The notes under the pieces were generated by a model. The model ran no database searches. It was not told the DNA's origin and saw only the letters and a list, made by a program, of their open reading frames with translations. Made by a program: the position numbers and the translations under genes. A stretch of DNA of 64,000 nucleotides from JALORV01 sp963712485 (lineage in GTDB: Bacteria; Pseudomonadota; Gammaproteobacteria; Burkholderiales; Burkholderiaceae_F): assembly GCA_963712485.1 (NCBI GenBank), contig CAVQID010000066.1:1-64000 (forward strand), in the 5' to 3' direction. Below are positions 46,391 through 54,484 of the stretch, one piece after another (position 1 is the stretch's first letter; each line of letters begins with the position of its first letter).

Positions 46391-47806
46391 ATGCGGGCAG
46401 CGCATTCGCTTTTCCATTTGCCCAACGGGTCAGCGTATGACCCGGCGCGCTGGGCCGAGGCGGCATTCGACGTCTGGCAAGGCTCCTACCTGAGCCGTGG
46501 CGCGATCGCCCATGCGGCGGAGCGTCGCGTTCGCGCGATCGTCACCTACGCGCGCGCGGCGTCGCCGTACTATGCGGCGCTGTACCGCGACCTGCCTGCC
46601 GGCAGCGTCCAGCTGACCGACCTTCCGCCGGTCTCCAAGGGCGAGTTGATGGATCACTTCGACGAAGTGATCACACAGCCCGGCGTCACAAGGCGCGCAA
46701 TCGAGACATTCATCGCGGATCCCGGTCGCATCGGGCATGCGCTCGAGGGTCGCTATGGCGTCTGGACCAGCTCGGGCACGACCGGAACGCCCGGTTTTTT
46801 CGTGCACGACCCGGATGCGCTCGCGGTCTATGACGCACTCGAGTCGCAGCGCTTCCGTGGCCTGCGTTCGCCGACCGATCTGCTGCGGCAGTTGATGGAA
46901 GGTGACCGGTACGCAATGGTGGCTGCCACCGACGGACACTTTGCCGGTATCAGCACGGTCGAGCGTATGCGCCGCTGGGCGCCGTGGATGGCCGACGCCG
47001 TGCGGGCGTTCGCGTTGCTGCAGCCGTGCGCGCAACTGGTGCAGCAGCTCAACGCGTACCGTCCGACGATCCTGGCCACCTATCCGACCGCGGCCGAAAT
47101 GCTGGCCGAAGAGCAGGAGGCCGGCCGTCTGCGGCTGCGGCCGCGCGAGATCTGGACCGGCGGAGAAGTCCTGTCGGAACCGTCGCGGCTGCGGATTCAG
47201 CGCGCTTTCGGCTGCCGGGTGCGCAGCGCCTACGGGTCGTCCGAGTTCCTGCCGATTGCGTGGGAGTGTCCGCACCGGCAGCTGCATGTCAACGCCGACT
47301 GGGTCGTGCTCGAACCGGTCGATCGGCACGGCGCTCCGGTTGCTCCGGGCGTGCGTTCGCACTCGGTGCTGCTCACCAACCTGGCCAACCGGGTGCAGCC
47401 GCTGATCCGCTACAACCTGGGCGACGCGGTGACGCTGGACGGAGCCGCCTGCGCCTGCGGCAGCCATTTTCCGCAGATTTCGGTCGAAGGCCGCTGCGAC
47501 GACGCGTTACGACTGCCCGGTCGCCTCGGCGGCGAGGTCACCGTGGTCCCGCTGGCGCTGGAGACGGTGCTCGAGGAAGGTGCCGGCGCGCACGAGTTCC
47601 AGGTGGTCCAGCGTGCGGACGGCGGGCTCTCGGTCCACCTCGGCGTGCGCGAGCGTTCACGCGCGCGCCCGGTCCGCGCGGCGCTGCGCCACTATTTCGA
47701 GTCCTGTGACATCGGCCCGGTCGATATCCTGGTGTCGCGCCGCGCGCCGACGCGAGAGCCCGGCAGCGGCAAATTGCGGCGCGTGGTCTGCCGGCTGGAG
47801 CGCTGA
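46391..47806 (+). CDS. PaaK/CapK-like AMP-dependent acyl-CoA ligase family protein
   Basis: A 471-residue adenylate-forming enzyme of the phenylacetate-CoA ligase/coenzyme F390 synthetase group (COG1541). The P-loop-like motif is WTSSGTTGTPGFFVHD. RSAYGSSEFLPIAWEC and NLGDAVTL are later core motifs, and GSGKLRRVV at the C-terminus carries the adenylation lysine. The ATG with GGAGGAGGG upstream is chosen; an in-frame upstream start lacks homology. It lies 81 bases after the molybdoenzyme gene on the same strand. The acyl substrate is unknown. Confidence 0.85.
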   Translation: MRAAHSLFHLPNGSAYDPARWAEAAFDVWQGSYLSRGAIAHAAERRVRAIVTYARAASPYYAALYRDLPAGSVQLTDLPPVSKGELMDHFDEVITQPGVTRRAIETFIADPGRIGHALEGRYGVWTSSGTTGTPGFFVHDPDALAVYDALESQRFRGLRSPTDLLRQLMEGDRYAMVAATDGHFAGISTVERMRRWAPWMADAVRAFALLQPCAQLVQQLNAYRPTILATYPTAAEMLAEEQEAGRLRLRPREIWTGGEVLSEPSRLRIQRAFGCRVRSAYGSSEFLPIAWECPHRQLHVNADWVVLEPVDRHGAPVAPGVRSHSVLLTNLANRVQPLIRYNLGDAVTLDGAACACGSHFPQISVEGRCDDALRLPGRLGGEVTVVPLALETVLEEGAGAHEFQVVQRADGGLSVHLGVRERSRARPVRAALRHYFESCDIGPVDILVSRRAPTREPGSGKLRRVVCRLER

Positions 47807-47861
47807 TCCCCGCCTTGTGCAGGGCCGGTTCCGCTGATTGCGATTTGTGCAGAATGGGGGC

Positions 47862-48959
47862 ATGGCACATCCTGCCTCCTTTGCTTCGATGTGGCGCCGC
47901 CGGGCGCTCTGGCTGACTGCAGCAGCGGTGTTCCTGCTGGCGGTCGCGCTCTCGGGCGGCTGCTCGACGATCGGCTACTACGCGCAGTCGATCCATGGCC
48001 ACTTTGCGATGCTCGAAGCGGCGCGGCCCATTCCCGATGTCATCGCGGATCCCGACGCCGCTGCGCAGCTCAAGCAACGACTTGAAAAGGCGCAGCAGAT
48101 CCGCGCCTATGCGTCGACCGCGCTCGCGCTGCCCGACAACGGCAGCTATACGCGCTATGCCGACCTGAAGCGCCCGTACGTGGCGTGGAATGTGTTTGCC
48201 ACAAAGGAACTGTCGCTGCAGCTCAAGCAGTGGTGCTATCCGGTCGTGGGCTGTGCCGGATATCGCGGCTACTTCGACAAGGGGGCCGCCGACGCCGCCG
48301 CCGAAGAACTGCGCTCGACCGGCTACGAGGTGAATGTCAGCGGCGTGCCCGCGTATTCCACTCTGGGCTGGTTCGCCGATCCGCTGCTTAACACCTTCAT
48401 CGGCGGAACCGAAGGGCAACTCGCCGGCCTGCTGTTCCATGAGCTCGCGCATCAGGTCGTCTTTGTCGGCGGCGACACCACCTTCAATGAATCGTTTGCC
48501 ACGACGGTCGAACGCGAGGGCGTCCGCCGCTGGCTCGCCACCCATGGCAGTGATGCGTCGCGTCGGGCCTATGCGGAGTTCGCACAGCGGCGCACGCAGT
48601 TCCTCGAACTGCTGCTGCGCTATCGCGAACTGCTGCAGCAGAACTACGCGAGTGGTGCGCCGGACGAGGCCAAGCGTGCGCGCAAACGCGAACTCTTCGC
48701 CCAGTTGAAGCAGGACTACGCGACACTCAAGTTGGCGTGGGGCGGATTTGCAGGCTACGACCGCTTCTTCGAGCAGGACCTCACGAATGCTCACCTGGCG
48801 GCGGTGGGAGCCTACAACGACCTGGTCCCCGCCTTTGACGCGCTGCTGGCGCAAGACGGCGGCGATTTCACGGCGTTTTATGCTGGCGTCAAGCGGCTCG
48901 CCGCACTGCCGAAGAGCGAGCGCGACGACGCTCTGCAGCGACTGCAGCCTAGGCGTTAG
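47862..48959 (+). CDS. Predicted aminopeptidase (COG4324), lipoprotein
   Basis: A 365-residue protein of the predicted-aminopeptidase family COG4324. The N-terminal hydrophobic segment ends in ALSGGC-STIGYYAQSIHGH, consistent with a lipobox. The zinc-binding HELAHQ (HExxH-type) lies within GLLFHELAHQVVFVGG, followed by NESFATTVEREGVRRWL, where the Glu is a likely third ligand. VAWNVFATKELSLQLKQWCYPVVGC is a family block. It is expected to be a periplasmic, membrane-anchored metallopeptidase. Several ATGs are possible; the one nine codons into the longest frame follows GGGGG. Confidence 0.85.
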   Translation: MAHPASFASMWRRRALWLTAAAVFLLAVALSGGCSTIGYYAQSIHGHFAMLEAARPIPDVIADPDAAAQLKQRLEKAQQIRAYASTALALPDNGSYTRYADLKRPYVAWNVFATKELSLQLKQWCYPVVGCAGYRGYFDKGAADAAAEELRSTGYEVNVSGVPAYSTLGWFADPLLNTFIGGTEGQLAGLLFHELAHQVVFVGGDTTFNESFATTVEREGVRRWLATHGSDASRRAYAEFAQRRTQFLELLLRYRELLQQNYASGAPDEAKRARKRELFAQLKQDYATLKLAWGGFAGYDRFFEQDLTNAHLAAVGAYNDLVPAFDALLAQDGGDFTAFYAGVKRLAALPKSERDDALQRLQPRR

Positions 48960-49075
48960 CCACCACTGCTGCGCGCGGGTCGAGCAGCTATGATTCAAAG
49001 GTTTCCCCGCCTTCGTGGCGGTGCAACCGATTCCAATAAGGCGCCGAGTGCGATCGGCGTGACAAGGAGACTTCG

Positions 49076-50758
49076 ATGGACCGGTTCTGGCTGAAGAATT
49101 ATCCGAAGGGCGTCCCCGCCGACATCGACTACCACCAGTATTCGTCGCTGGTAGAACTGCTGGAAGAAGCCTTCAAGAAACATGGTGGCCAGCCTGCGTA
49201 CAGCTGCATGGGCAAGACGATGACGTTTCAGGATCTCGACACCCAGTCGGCGGCGATCGGCGCGTGGCTGCAGAGCCGCGGGTTTACCAAGGGCAAGCGC
49301 GTCGCGATCATGATGCCGAACGTGCTGCAGTATCCCGTCGTGCTGGCGGGTGTCTTGCGCGCCGGCTGCACGGTCGTCAACGTCAATCCGCTTTATACGC
49401 CGCGTGAACTCGAGCACCAGCTGAAGGACTCCGGTGCAGAAGCCATTTTCATCATCGAGAATTTCGCGACCACGCTGCAGCAGGTCTACGACAAGGTGCC
49501 GACGCGCACCGTGGTGGTCTGCGCGATGGGCGACATGCTGGGATTTTTCAAGGGGCTGCTCGTCAATTTCGTCGTGCGCAACGTCAAGAAGATGGTGCCG
49601 GAGTTCACCATCCCCAATGCGCTGCGCTGGAACGAAGTGCTGGCCGACGGCCTGCGCATGACGTTGAAGCCGGTCGAGGTCACGCTGAACGACACGGCAT
49701 TCCTGCAGTACACCGGCGGCACGACCGGTGTCAGCAAGGGCGCCCAGTTGTTGCACAAGAACATCGTCGCGAACGTGCTGCAGTCCGAGACCTGGTATCA
49801 ACCCGCGCTGAAGAAGCTCAAGCCGGGTGAACAACTGACGGTCATCACCGCGCTTCCGCTGTATCACATCTTCGCGCTGACCGCGTGCGCGATGCTGTCG
49901 GCGCGCGTTGGCGGTCATTGCGTACTGATTCCGAATCCGCGCGACATCCCCGGCTTCGTGAAGGAACTGCAGAAGCACACCTTCCACGTCTTCCCGGCGG
50001 TCAACACGCTGTTCAACGGCCTGCTGAACAACGAGGATTTCCGCAAACTCAATTTCTCACGTCTGCTGGTTTCGCTCGGCGGTGGCATGGCCGTCCAACA
50101 GGCGGTAGCAGAGAAGTGGCTGAAGCTCACCGGCTGCCCGATCTGCGAGGCGTACGGGCTGTCGGAAACGTCTCCGGGGGCGACGTGCAACCCGACCGAC
50201 ACCGACCGTTACACCGGGTCGATCGGCCTGCCGATGCCGTCTACCGAGATCGCGATCCTGGATGACGCGGGCAAGCCGATGCCGGCGGGCTCGGTCGGCG
50301 AAATCGCGATCCGCGGACCGCAGGTGATGGCGGGGTACTGGAACCGTCCTGACGAAACCGCCAAGGTCATGACGCCCGACGGCTTCTTCAAGACCGGCGA
50401 CATCGGCGTCATGGACAACGATGGCTACACGAAGATCGTCGATCGCAAAAAGGACATGATCCTCGTGTCGGGCTTCAATGTGTACCCGAACGAGGTCGAG
50501 GGTGTCGTGGCCGGGCATCCGGGCGTGCTCGAGTGCGCCGCCGTCGGGGTCCCCGATGAGGGTTCTGGCGAGGCGGTGAAGCTCTTCGTCGTGAAAAAAG
50601 ACCCGGCGCTCACCGAAAAGGAAATCATGGAGTACTGCAAGGAGCAGCTGACCGGCTACAAGAAGCCGAAATACATCGAGTTCCGCAGCGACCTGCCGAA
50701 GACGAACGTCGGCAAGATCCTGCGCCGCGAGCTGCGGGACGAAAAGAAAGCAGCCTGA
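49076..50758 (+). CDS. fadD: Long-chain fatty-acid-CoA ligase
   Basis: A 560-residue AMP-forming ligase with the FadD start MDRFWLKNYPKGVPADID. It activates fatty acids to acyl-CoA for beta-oxidation. The ATP/AMP motif is YTGGTTGVSKGAQLLHKN. ICEAYGLSETSP is the A5 region and YTKIVDRKKDMILVSGFNVYP is the FACS region. TNVGKILRRELRD carries the catalytic lysine. An AAGGAG ribosome site lies eight bases upstream. A terminator follows, so it appears monocistronic. Confidence 0.95.
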   Translation: MDRFWLKNYPKGVPADIDYHQYSSLVELLEEAFKKHGGQPAYSCMGKTMTFQDLDTQSAAIGAWLQSRGFTKGKRVAIMMPNVLQYPVVLAGVLRAGCTVVNVNPLYTPRELEHQLKDSGAEAIFIIENFATTLQQVYDKVPTRTVVVCAMGDMLGFFKGLLVNFVVRNVKKMVPEFTIPNALRWNEVLADGLRMTLKPVEVTLNDTAFLQYTGGTTGVSKGAQLLHKNIVANVLQSETWYQPALKKLKPGEQLTVITALPLYHIFALTACAMLSARVGGHCVLIPNPRDIPGFVKELQKHTFHVFPAVNTLFNGLLNNEDFRKLNFSRLLVSLGGGMAVQQAVAEKWLKLTGCPICEAYGLSETSPGATCNPTDTDRYTGSIGLPMPSTEIAILDDAGKPMPAGSVGEIAIRGPQVMAGYWNRPDETAKVMTPDGFFKTGDIGVMDNDGYTKIVDRKKDMILVSGFNVYPNEVEGVVAGHPGVLECAAVGVPDEGSGEAVKLFVVKKDPALTEKEIMEYCKEQLTGYKKPKYIEFRSDLPKTNVGKILRRELRDEKKAA

Positions 50759-50776
50759 GCATCGCGTTGCATCCTC

Positions 50777-50804
50777 GAAGGCCGCCTTGTGCGGCCTTCT
50801 TTGT
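50777..50804 (+). terminator. Rho-independent terminator of fadD
   Basis: The 9-bp stem GAAGGCCGC/GCGGCCTTC (50777-50785 with 50791-50799) has a five-base loop and is followed by TTTGTT. It lies 18 bases after the fadD stop. Confidence 0.85.
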
Positions 50805-50869
50805 TGCAGCCGACATTCGCTTCGGCCGTATCGACTGGCAAACACTGATTCCTGCCCGAGGAGGCACCG

Positions 50870-51259
50870 ATGAAAGAGCGTGAGAAGAAAGATCGCCGCG
50901 GGCCGCCGACGGGAACCCGCACAGGGCCGCGCGCGCGCGCGGCGCAGGAGCGGACCTTTGGCAACCCCTATCAGCGCGCCGAGCGGCCGGGCCGTGCGGA
51001 AGCGCCGCGGGAGCGCCTGCATGCTGCGCCTGCGGGATCGATCCGCCTGGACCCGGACGTCGCGCGCGTGTTTCGCGACTCCGAGTCGGTCAACGAGGCG
51101 CTGCGCATGGTGATGCGGCTGGCGCGTTTTGCCGGCGGACGTCCGCCAGGCCCGCCGCGCGACCGCCCGGCATTTGCGCGCGATCGCAGCAGTGCGCCGC
51201 GCCGCGCCGAACGCGGCGATCGACCAGCGCCACCCCGGAAGCCGCGCTTCGACGAGTAG
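50870..51259 (+). CDS. Small arginine/proline-rich hypothetical protein
   Basis: A 129-residue protein with a good ribosome site (GAGGAGGCACCG-ATG). Both ends are low-complexity, Arg/Pro/Gly/Ala-rich and probably disordered. The centre, SIRLDPDVARVFRDSESVNEALRMVMRLA, looks like an ordered helical segment. This arrangement recalls small basic proteins next to acyl-CoA ligases in betaproteobacteria, perhaps nucleic-acid binding. I assign no function. The high GC makes chance open frames common, so the start and codon pattern are the main support. Confidence 0.65.
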   Translation: MKEREKKDRRGPPTGTRTGPRARAAQERTFGNPYQRAERPGRAEAPRERLHAAPAGSIRLDPDVARVFRDSESVNEALRMVMRLARFAGGRPPGPPRDRPAFARDRSSAPRRAERGDRPAPPRKPRFDE

Positions 51260-51315
51260 CGTCGTACTTTCGCGACGCGCGAGTCTTCACTTTCAGGCGT
51301 ACAACCGACCGCCCC

Positions 51316-51363
51316 ATCCCCCAAACGTGCAGGGAAGCTGATTTACCGCAGCATTTGGGGGAT
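51316..51363. repeat. Long inverted repeat in a 177-base gap
   Basis: Bases 51316-51325 (ATCCCCCAAA) and 51354-51363 (TTTGGGGGAT) form perfect complementary 10-base arms, extended inward by a TGC/GCA pairing. The loop of about 20 bases is not palindromic. The downstream ATTCTTC is weakly T-rich. It may terminate the 50870 gene or act as an operator for the next gene. Confidence 0.6.
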
Positions 51364-51436
51364 TCTTCGGCTATGAAGGGAGTCTCGTCTGTCCTAACGT
51401 TTGAACTCGGACGAGGCAGCCGCTCCGGAGGCAGTC

Positions 51437-52045
51437 ATGAGTCAACGGCGAATTTGCACAGCGCTACTGATGCTGGTCGCGGCGCCCGCCGCCGCACAGT
51501 TGCAGGGTCCTGGGCTGACGATTCCTGCGCTGAGCGACGAACGTACCGTTGAGTTGAGCCCGAGCATTGGTCTGCGGGGCTGGGTCGGCGGCCGTCCGGG
51601 ACTGCTTGCCAGCGACGGCCTCGTCGCCAGTTCGATGGTGCTCGCGGACTGGTATCCGCTTTCCAGTGGTTTTCGTGTCTCGGGCGGCCTCGCGTACGGC
51701 GCCACGCGCGTGGATTCAGCGACGATGGCCGGTTTGCGCGCCGAAGCGATCGCGAGCGACGCGTTGCCGAGCGGATTCGCTGCCGATCCGCGCTCCTGGC
51801 TGATGCGCGGGAATCCGTATGTCGGGCTGGGCTGGGGCCTCGGCGCAACGAAGCGCGGAGGGCTGTACCTGAGTGCCGATCTCGGCGTCATGTACCAGCG
51901 CAACAGCCTCGCGACGTGGGGTTGCCCCGGCGGGCTTCCGACCGCTTCGTGCGCGGCCGATGTGCGTGCGCTGGATGGTGCCAGCGCCGCGGACGAGGCA
52001 CGGTTCGCGCCGGTGATGTCGCTCGGGGTCGGTCTGCGGTTCTGA
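51437..52045 (+). CDS. Predicted outer-membrane beta-barrel protein
   Basis: A 202-residue protein with a Sec signal (ICTALLMLVAAPAAA-Q). It is beta-rich, with alternating strands such as GLRGWVGGRPGLLAS, GFRVSGGLAYGATRVDS, PYVGLGWGLGATK and GLYLSADLGVMYQRN. It ends in VMSLGVGLRF with a terminal Phe, as outer-membrane barrels require for insertion. The ATG is supported by GGAGG. The small size suggests an eight-stranded barrel. No specific family is recognised. Confidence 0.72.
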   Translation: MSQRRICTALLMLVAAPAAAQLQGPGLTIPALSDERTVELSPSIGLRGWVGGRPGLLASDGLVASSMVLADWYPLSSGFRVSGGLAYGATRVDSATMAGLRAEAIASDALPSGFAADPRSWLMRGNPYVGLGWGLGATKRGGLYLSADLGVMYQRNSLATWGCPGGLPTASCAADVRALDGASAADEARFAPVMSLGVGLRF

Positions 52046-52066
52046 GCACTGCGCCGACAGGCGCGA

Positions 52067-52357
52067 TCAGCCGGCTGCCGAAGCGTTGAAGGCACTGCGG
52101 CCGGTTTCGACCAGCGCGCGGCGCAGGCAACGATACAGATGCGTCACGTCGAGCGTCTCACCGGTCTTGGCACGCAACCTGACGTTCATCGCGTCGGCGC
52201 GCGAACGTACCGACAGCGTTTCGAGCTTGGATCGGTCGACCATCTCGTCGCTCGCGCCCGACCCGCTGAGTGCCACCATGACGGCGTGCTGACGTCCGCC
52301 GAGACCGCTAAGCTGGATCTCGACTTCGTTGTTCCGCTCTCTCACTCGCATCAGCAT
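52067..52357 (-). CDS. Conserved-looking hypothetical protein
   Basis: A 96-residue soluble protein from an ATG with GGAGG six bases upstream. It reads as one compact domain: MRVRERNNEVEIQLSGLGG, QHAVMVALSGSGASDE, VRSRADAMNVRLRAKTGE, TLDVTHLYRCLRRALVETG. There is no signal, no membrane helix and no recognised motif. A longer in-frame version upstream has a weaker start. It sits between a convergent outer-membrane gene and the divergent porin region. Confidence 0.55.
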   Translation of the reverse strand: MLMRVRERNNEVEIQLSGLGGRQHAVMVALSGSGASDEMVDRSKLETLSVRSRADAMNVRLRAKTGETLDVTHLYRCLRRALVETGRSAFNASAAG

Positions 52358-52483
52358 GGTGGACCTCCGCAGCGCATTTTCAGCGCTCAATGTGACAGTG
52401 CAATTGTTGTGCCCCACCGGCAATCCGCTGAATGGCGGATTACCGGCCTCGCGTGCTGAATAGTGGACAGGCGGCAAAGGAAG

Positions 52484-52510
52484 ACCTGGCCGCTGGGTCA
52501 GCGGCCAGGT
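52484..52510 (-). terminator. Terminator-like hairpin after porin 1
   Basis: An 11-bp perfect stem (52484-52494 with 52500-52510) has a five-base loop and lies 19 bases past the porin stop. On the minus strand it is followed by TCTTCCTTT, a moderate T-rich tract. Confidence 0.7.
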
Positions 52511-52529
52511 CCGTCACCTGGATTTCGCC

Positions 52530-53711
52530 CTAGAAGTTGTGACGCAGCCCCATCGCGAACTGAGCGCGATCGAAGATCTGCGCCGCATTGGGCAGAGCGC
52601 TGCCGGTACTCGTGGTCACGCTTCCGTCCCACTCGCGCTGTGCGTAGCCCAGGTACACATTGGTGCGGCGCGAGAACGGATAGTCGAAGCCGATGCCCCA
52701 GACCGAGTAATCCGGCTCGTACTGCGACAACCCGCTGACGGCGTTCTTCGCATCCGAATACTGGTAGGAGCCGCGCAGGTTGCCGCCGAGCAGCGGCACC
52801 GTGACGCCGGCCATCCAGGCGCTGTTGTCGTAGGAGCCGATGCCGACCGGCACGAGCGCCGACGGCACGCCGCTGCCGACACCGCCCAACGTGTTGGCGG
52901 TACTGATGTTGCTCTGGTCGGCCCAGCCAGCGTGAATTTTGAGGACCTTGAAGTCGAACGTGCCTCCGAGCTGCAGCATCTTCTGGTCCGGGTTTCCGGC
53001 CCCGGGACGCCCGGACGTACCGGCGTCCGCGTAAGCGATGACGTCATAAGTGGCGGCGAGGAACAGCGGACCCCATGTCCAGTTCGCGCCGAGGTTGAGG
53101 GCCGAAGTGTTGGTGCCCTGCGGTGTGGTCTCGCCGGTGTCGATGTTTGCGGAGTACTGCGCCGCGAGCTTGAGGCCCGCCCAGGTGGGAGATGCCCAGA
53201 TGATCGAGTTGTCCTCGCGCAGCGTCGAGCACGGGATGAATGTGTTGCCGAGCCCTGCGACACCCCAGCTGCAGCCGAACGGGTCGACCGGGCTCCACAG
53301 GTCGAACGCGCCGCTTCCCGACGAGGGCGTGGCGATGCGGCCGAGCGCGATCGTGCCGAGGCTCGCGTTCTGCAGCCCGGCCCACGCCTGGCGACCAAAC
53401 AGCCGGCCGCCCTGACTCGACATCCCGGTGGACGCGTCGAAACCGGCTTCAAGCGTAAACACTGCGTTCCAGGCGCGACCGAGCGCCTCCGAGCCGCGCA
53501 GCCCGAGCCGGCTTCCCGACTGGTAGCCGCTGTCGACGCCCCACGCGCTCTCCTGCTGCCAGTTGGGCAGTGAACTGGTCCCCGTGTTGATGCCGGATTC
53601 GTTCCATTGCACGCCGAGGTCGATGATTCCGTACAGGGTGACGCTCGACTGCGCGGCCGTAACCAGTGGCAACGCCCCCAGAAGCGCCGCAATCGCCAGT
53701 GACTTTCTCAT
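52530..53711 (-). CDS. Gram-negative porin (OmpC-like) 1
   Basis: A 393-residue trimeric porin of the Burkholderia type. The signal peptide MRKSLAIAALLGALPLVTAA is followed by the classic mature start QSSVTLYGIIDLGVQW. RLGLRGSEALGRAWNAVFTLEAGF, GRLFGRQAWAGLQ and the C-terminal MGLRHNF with terminal Phe are typical. It forms an outer-membrane diffusion channel. The ATG is preceded by GGAG. A long upstream in-frame extension overlaps the DUF2238 gene and is rejected. It is a close paralogue of the porin at 60423-61592. Confidence 0.95.
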   Translation of the reverse strand: MRKSLAIAALLGALPLVTAAQSSVTLYGIIDLGVQWNESGINTGTSSLPNWQQESAWGVDSGYQSGSRLGLRGSEALGRAWNAVFTLEAGFDASTGMSSQGGRLFGRQAWAGLQNASLGTIALGRIATPSSGSGAFDLWSPVDPFGCSWGVAGLGNTFIPCSTLREDNSIIWASPTWAGLKLAAQYSANIDTGETTPQGTNTSALNLGANWTWGPLFLAATYDVIAYADAGTSGRPGAGNPDQKMLQLGGTFDFKVLKIHAGWADQSNISTANTLGGVGSGVPSALVPVGIGSYDNSAWMAGVTVPLLGGNLRGSYQYSDAKNAVSGLSQYEPDYSVWGIGFDYPFSRRTNVYLGYAQREWDGSVTTSTGSALPNAAQIFDRAQFAMGLRHNF

Positions 53712-53836
53712 CAGGCTGCTCCGAAAGTGAATTGCGCCTAAAAAGCGCCCAATGTCACTTTTAACGCCTGCGGGATCGGCCGACTTGTCGCCGCTCAAGC
53801 AGGCCTCACGTGACGCGCCGGTCGTAACGACGACGT

Positions 53837-54484
53837 CTATCGCAGGTCGCTCGACACGGGGCGCGACCGCAGTGCCTGCAACTGCCGGTCGTGCAGCCCG
53901 GACAGCGCAAGCAGTGCGGCCAATGCGCCGATCAGCGCCATCAGCATGTCCGATTGCGTATCCCAGGGGTCGCCCTGCGTCCCGAGGAACTCGTCGGCAC
54001 CCTGTCCCAGCGCGAGCGCCGACCACCACTCGATCAGCTCGTAGGCGGCGCTGATCGCGAGTGCGACGCATACGCACAGGAACGCGGTCATCCGGCGCCC
54101 GTGCACATATCCGCCGCGGATGAAAATCTCCCTCGCAATCAGTGCCGGGACAAAGCCCTGCATGAAGTGGCCGAGTTTGTCGTACGGATTGCGCGCGAGT
54201 CCGAACGCCTCCTGCACCCAGTGCCCCGCTGGAACGCGGGCGTAGGTGTAGGCGCCGCCCAGGATCAGCACCAGCGCGTGCGCGAAGATCAGGACGTAGA
54301 GCAGGGTAGTCAGCGGATAACGCTCGCGAGTCTTGAGCAGCAACGGAATCGCAATCAGCACCGGCAAGACCTCCATCAGCCAGGTGAGGCGGTCGAACGG
54401 CCGCCAACCCGAAGCGACGAGTGCGATGATCGTGGCGAGCAGCAGCGCGCCGAGCAACGGCGTGCGACGGTCGGAGGCAGGCAT
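53837..54484 (-). CDS. DUF2238 (YjdF-like) inner-membrane protein
   Basis: A 215-residue integral membrane protein with about six helices: LLGALLLATIIALVASG, VLPVLIAIPLL, LLYVLIFAHALVLILGG and further C-terminal ones. Signature stretches are ARVPAGHWVQEAFGLARNPYDKLGHFMQGFVPALIARE and YELIEWWSALALGQGADEFLGTQGDPWDTQSDM. The acidic and aromatic residues in the latter are typical of DUF2238. The function is unknown. Its ATG and the ATG of the divergent depolymerase-like gene share the palindrome CATG, so each gene's promoter must lie inside the other. Confidence 0.85.
   Translation of the reverse strand: MPASDRRTPLLGALLLATIIALVASGWRPFDRLTWLMEVLPVLIAIPLLLKTRERYPLTTLLYVLIFAHALVLILGGAYTYARVPAGHWVQEAFGLARNPYDKLGHFMQGFVPALIAREIFIRGGYVHGRRMTAFLCVCVALAISAAYELIEWWSALALGQGADEFLGTQGDPWDTQSDMLMALIGALAALLALSGLHDRQLQALRSRPVSSDLR

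Noticed and set aside
53712..54407. Upstream in-frame extension of porin 1 to a 625-residue protein
   Set aside because: The porin signal peptide starts at 53711 with a ribosome site; the extension is the shadow of the DUF2238 gene.
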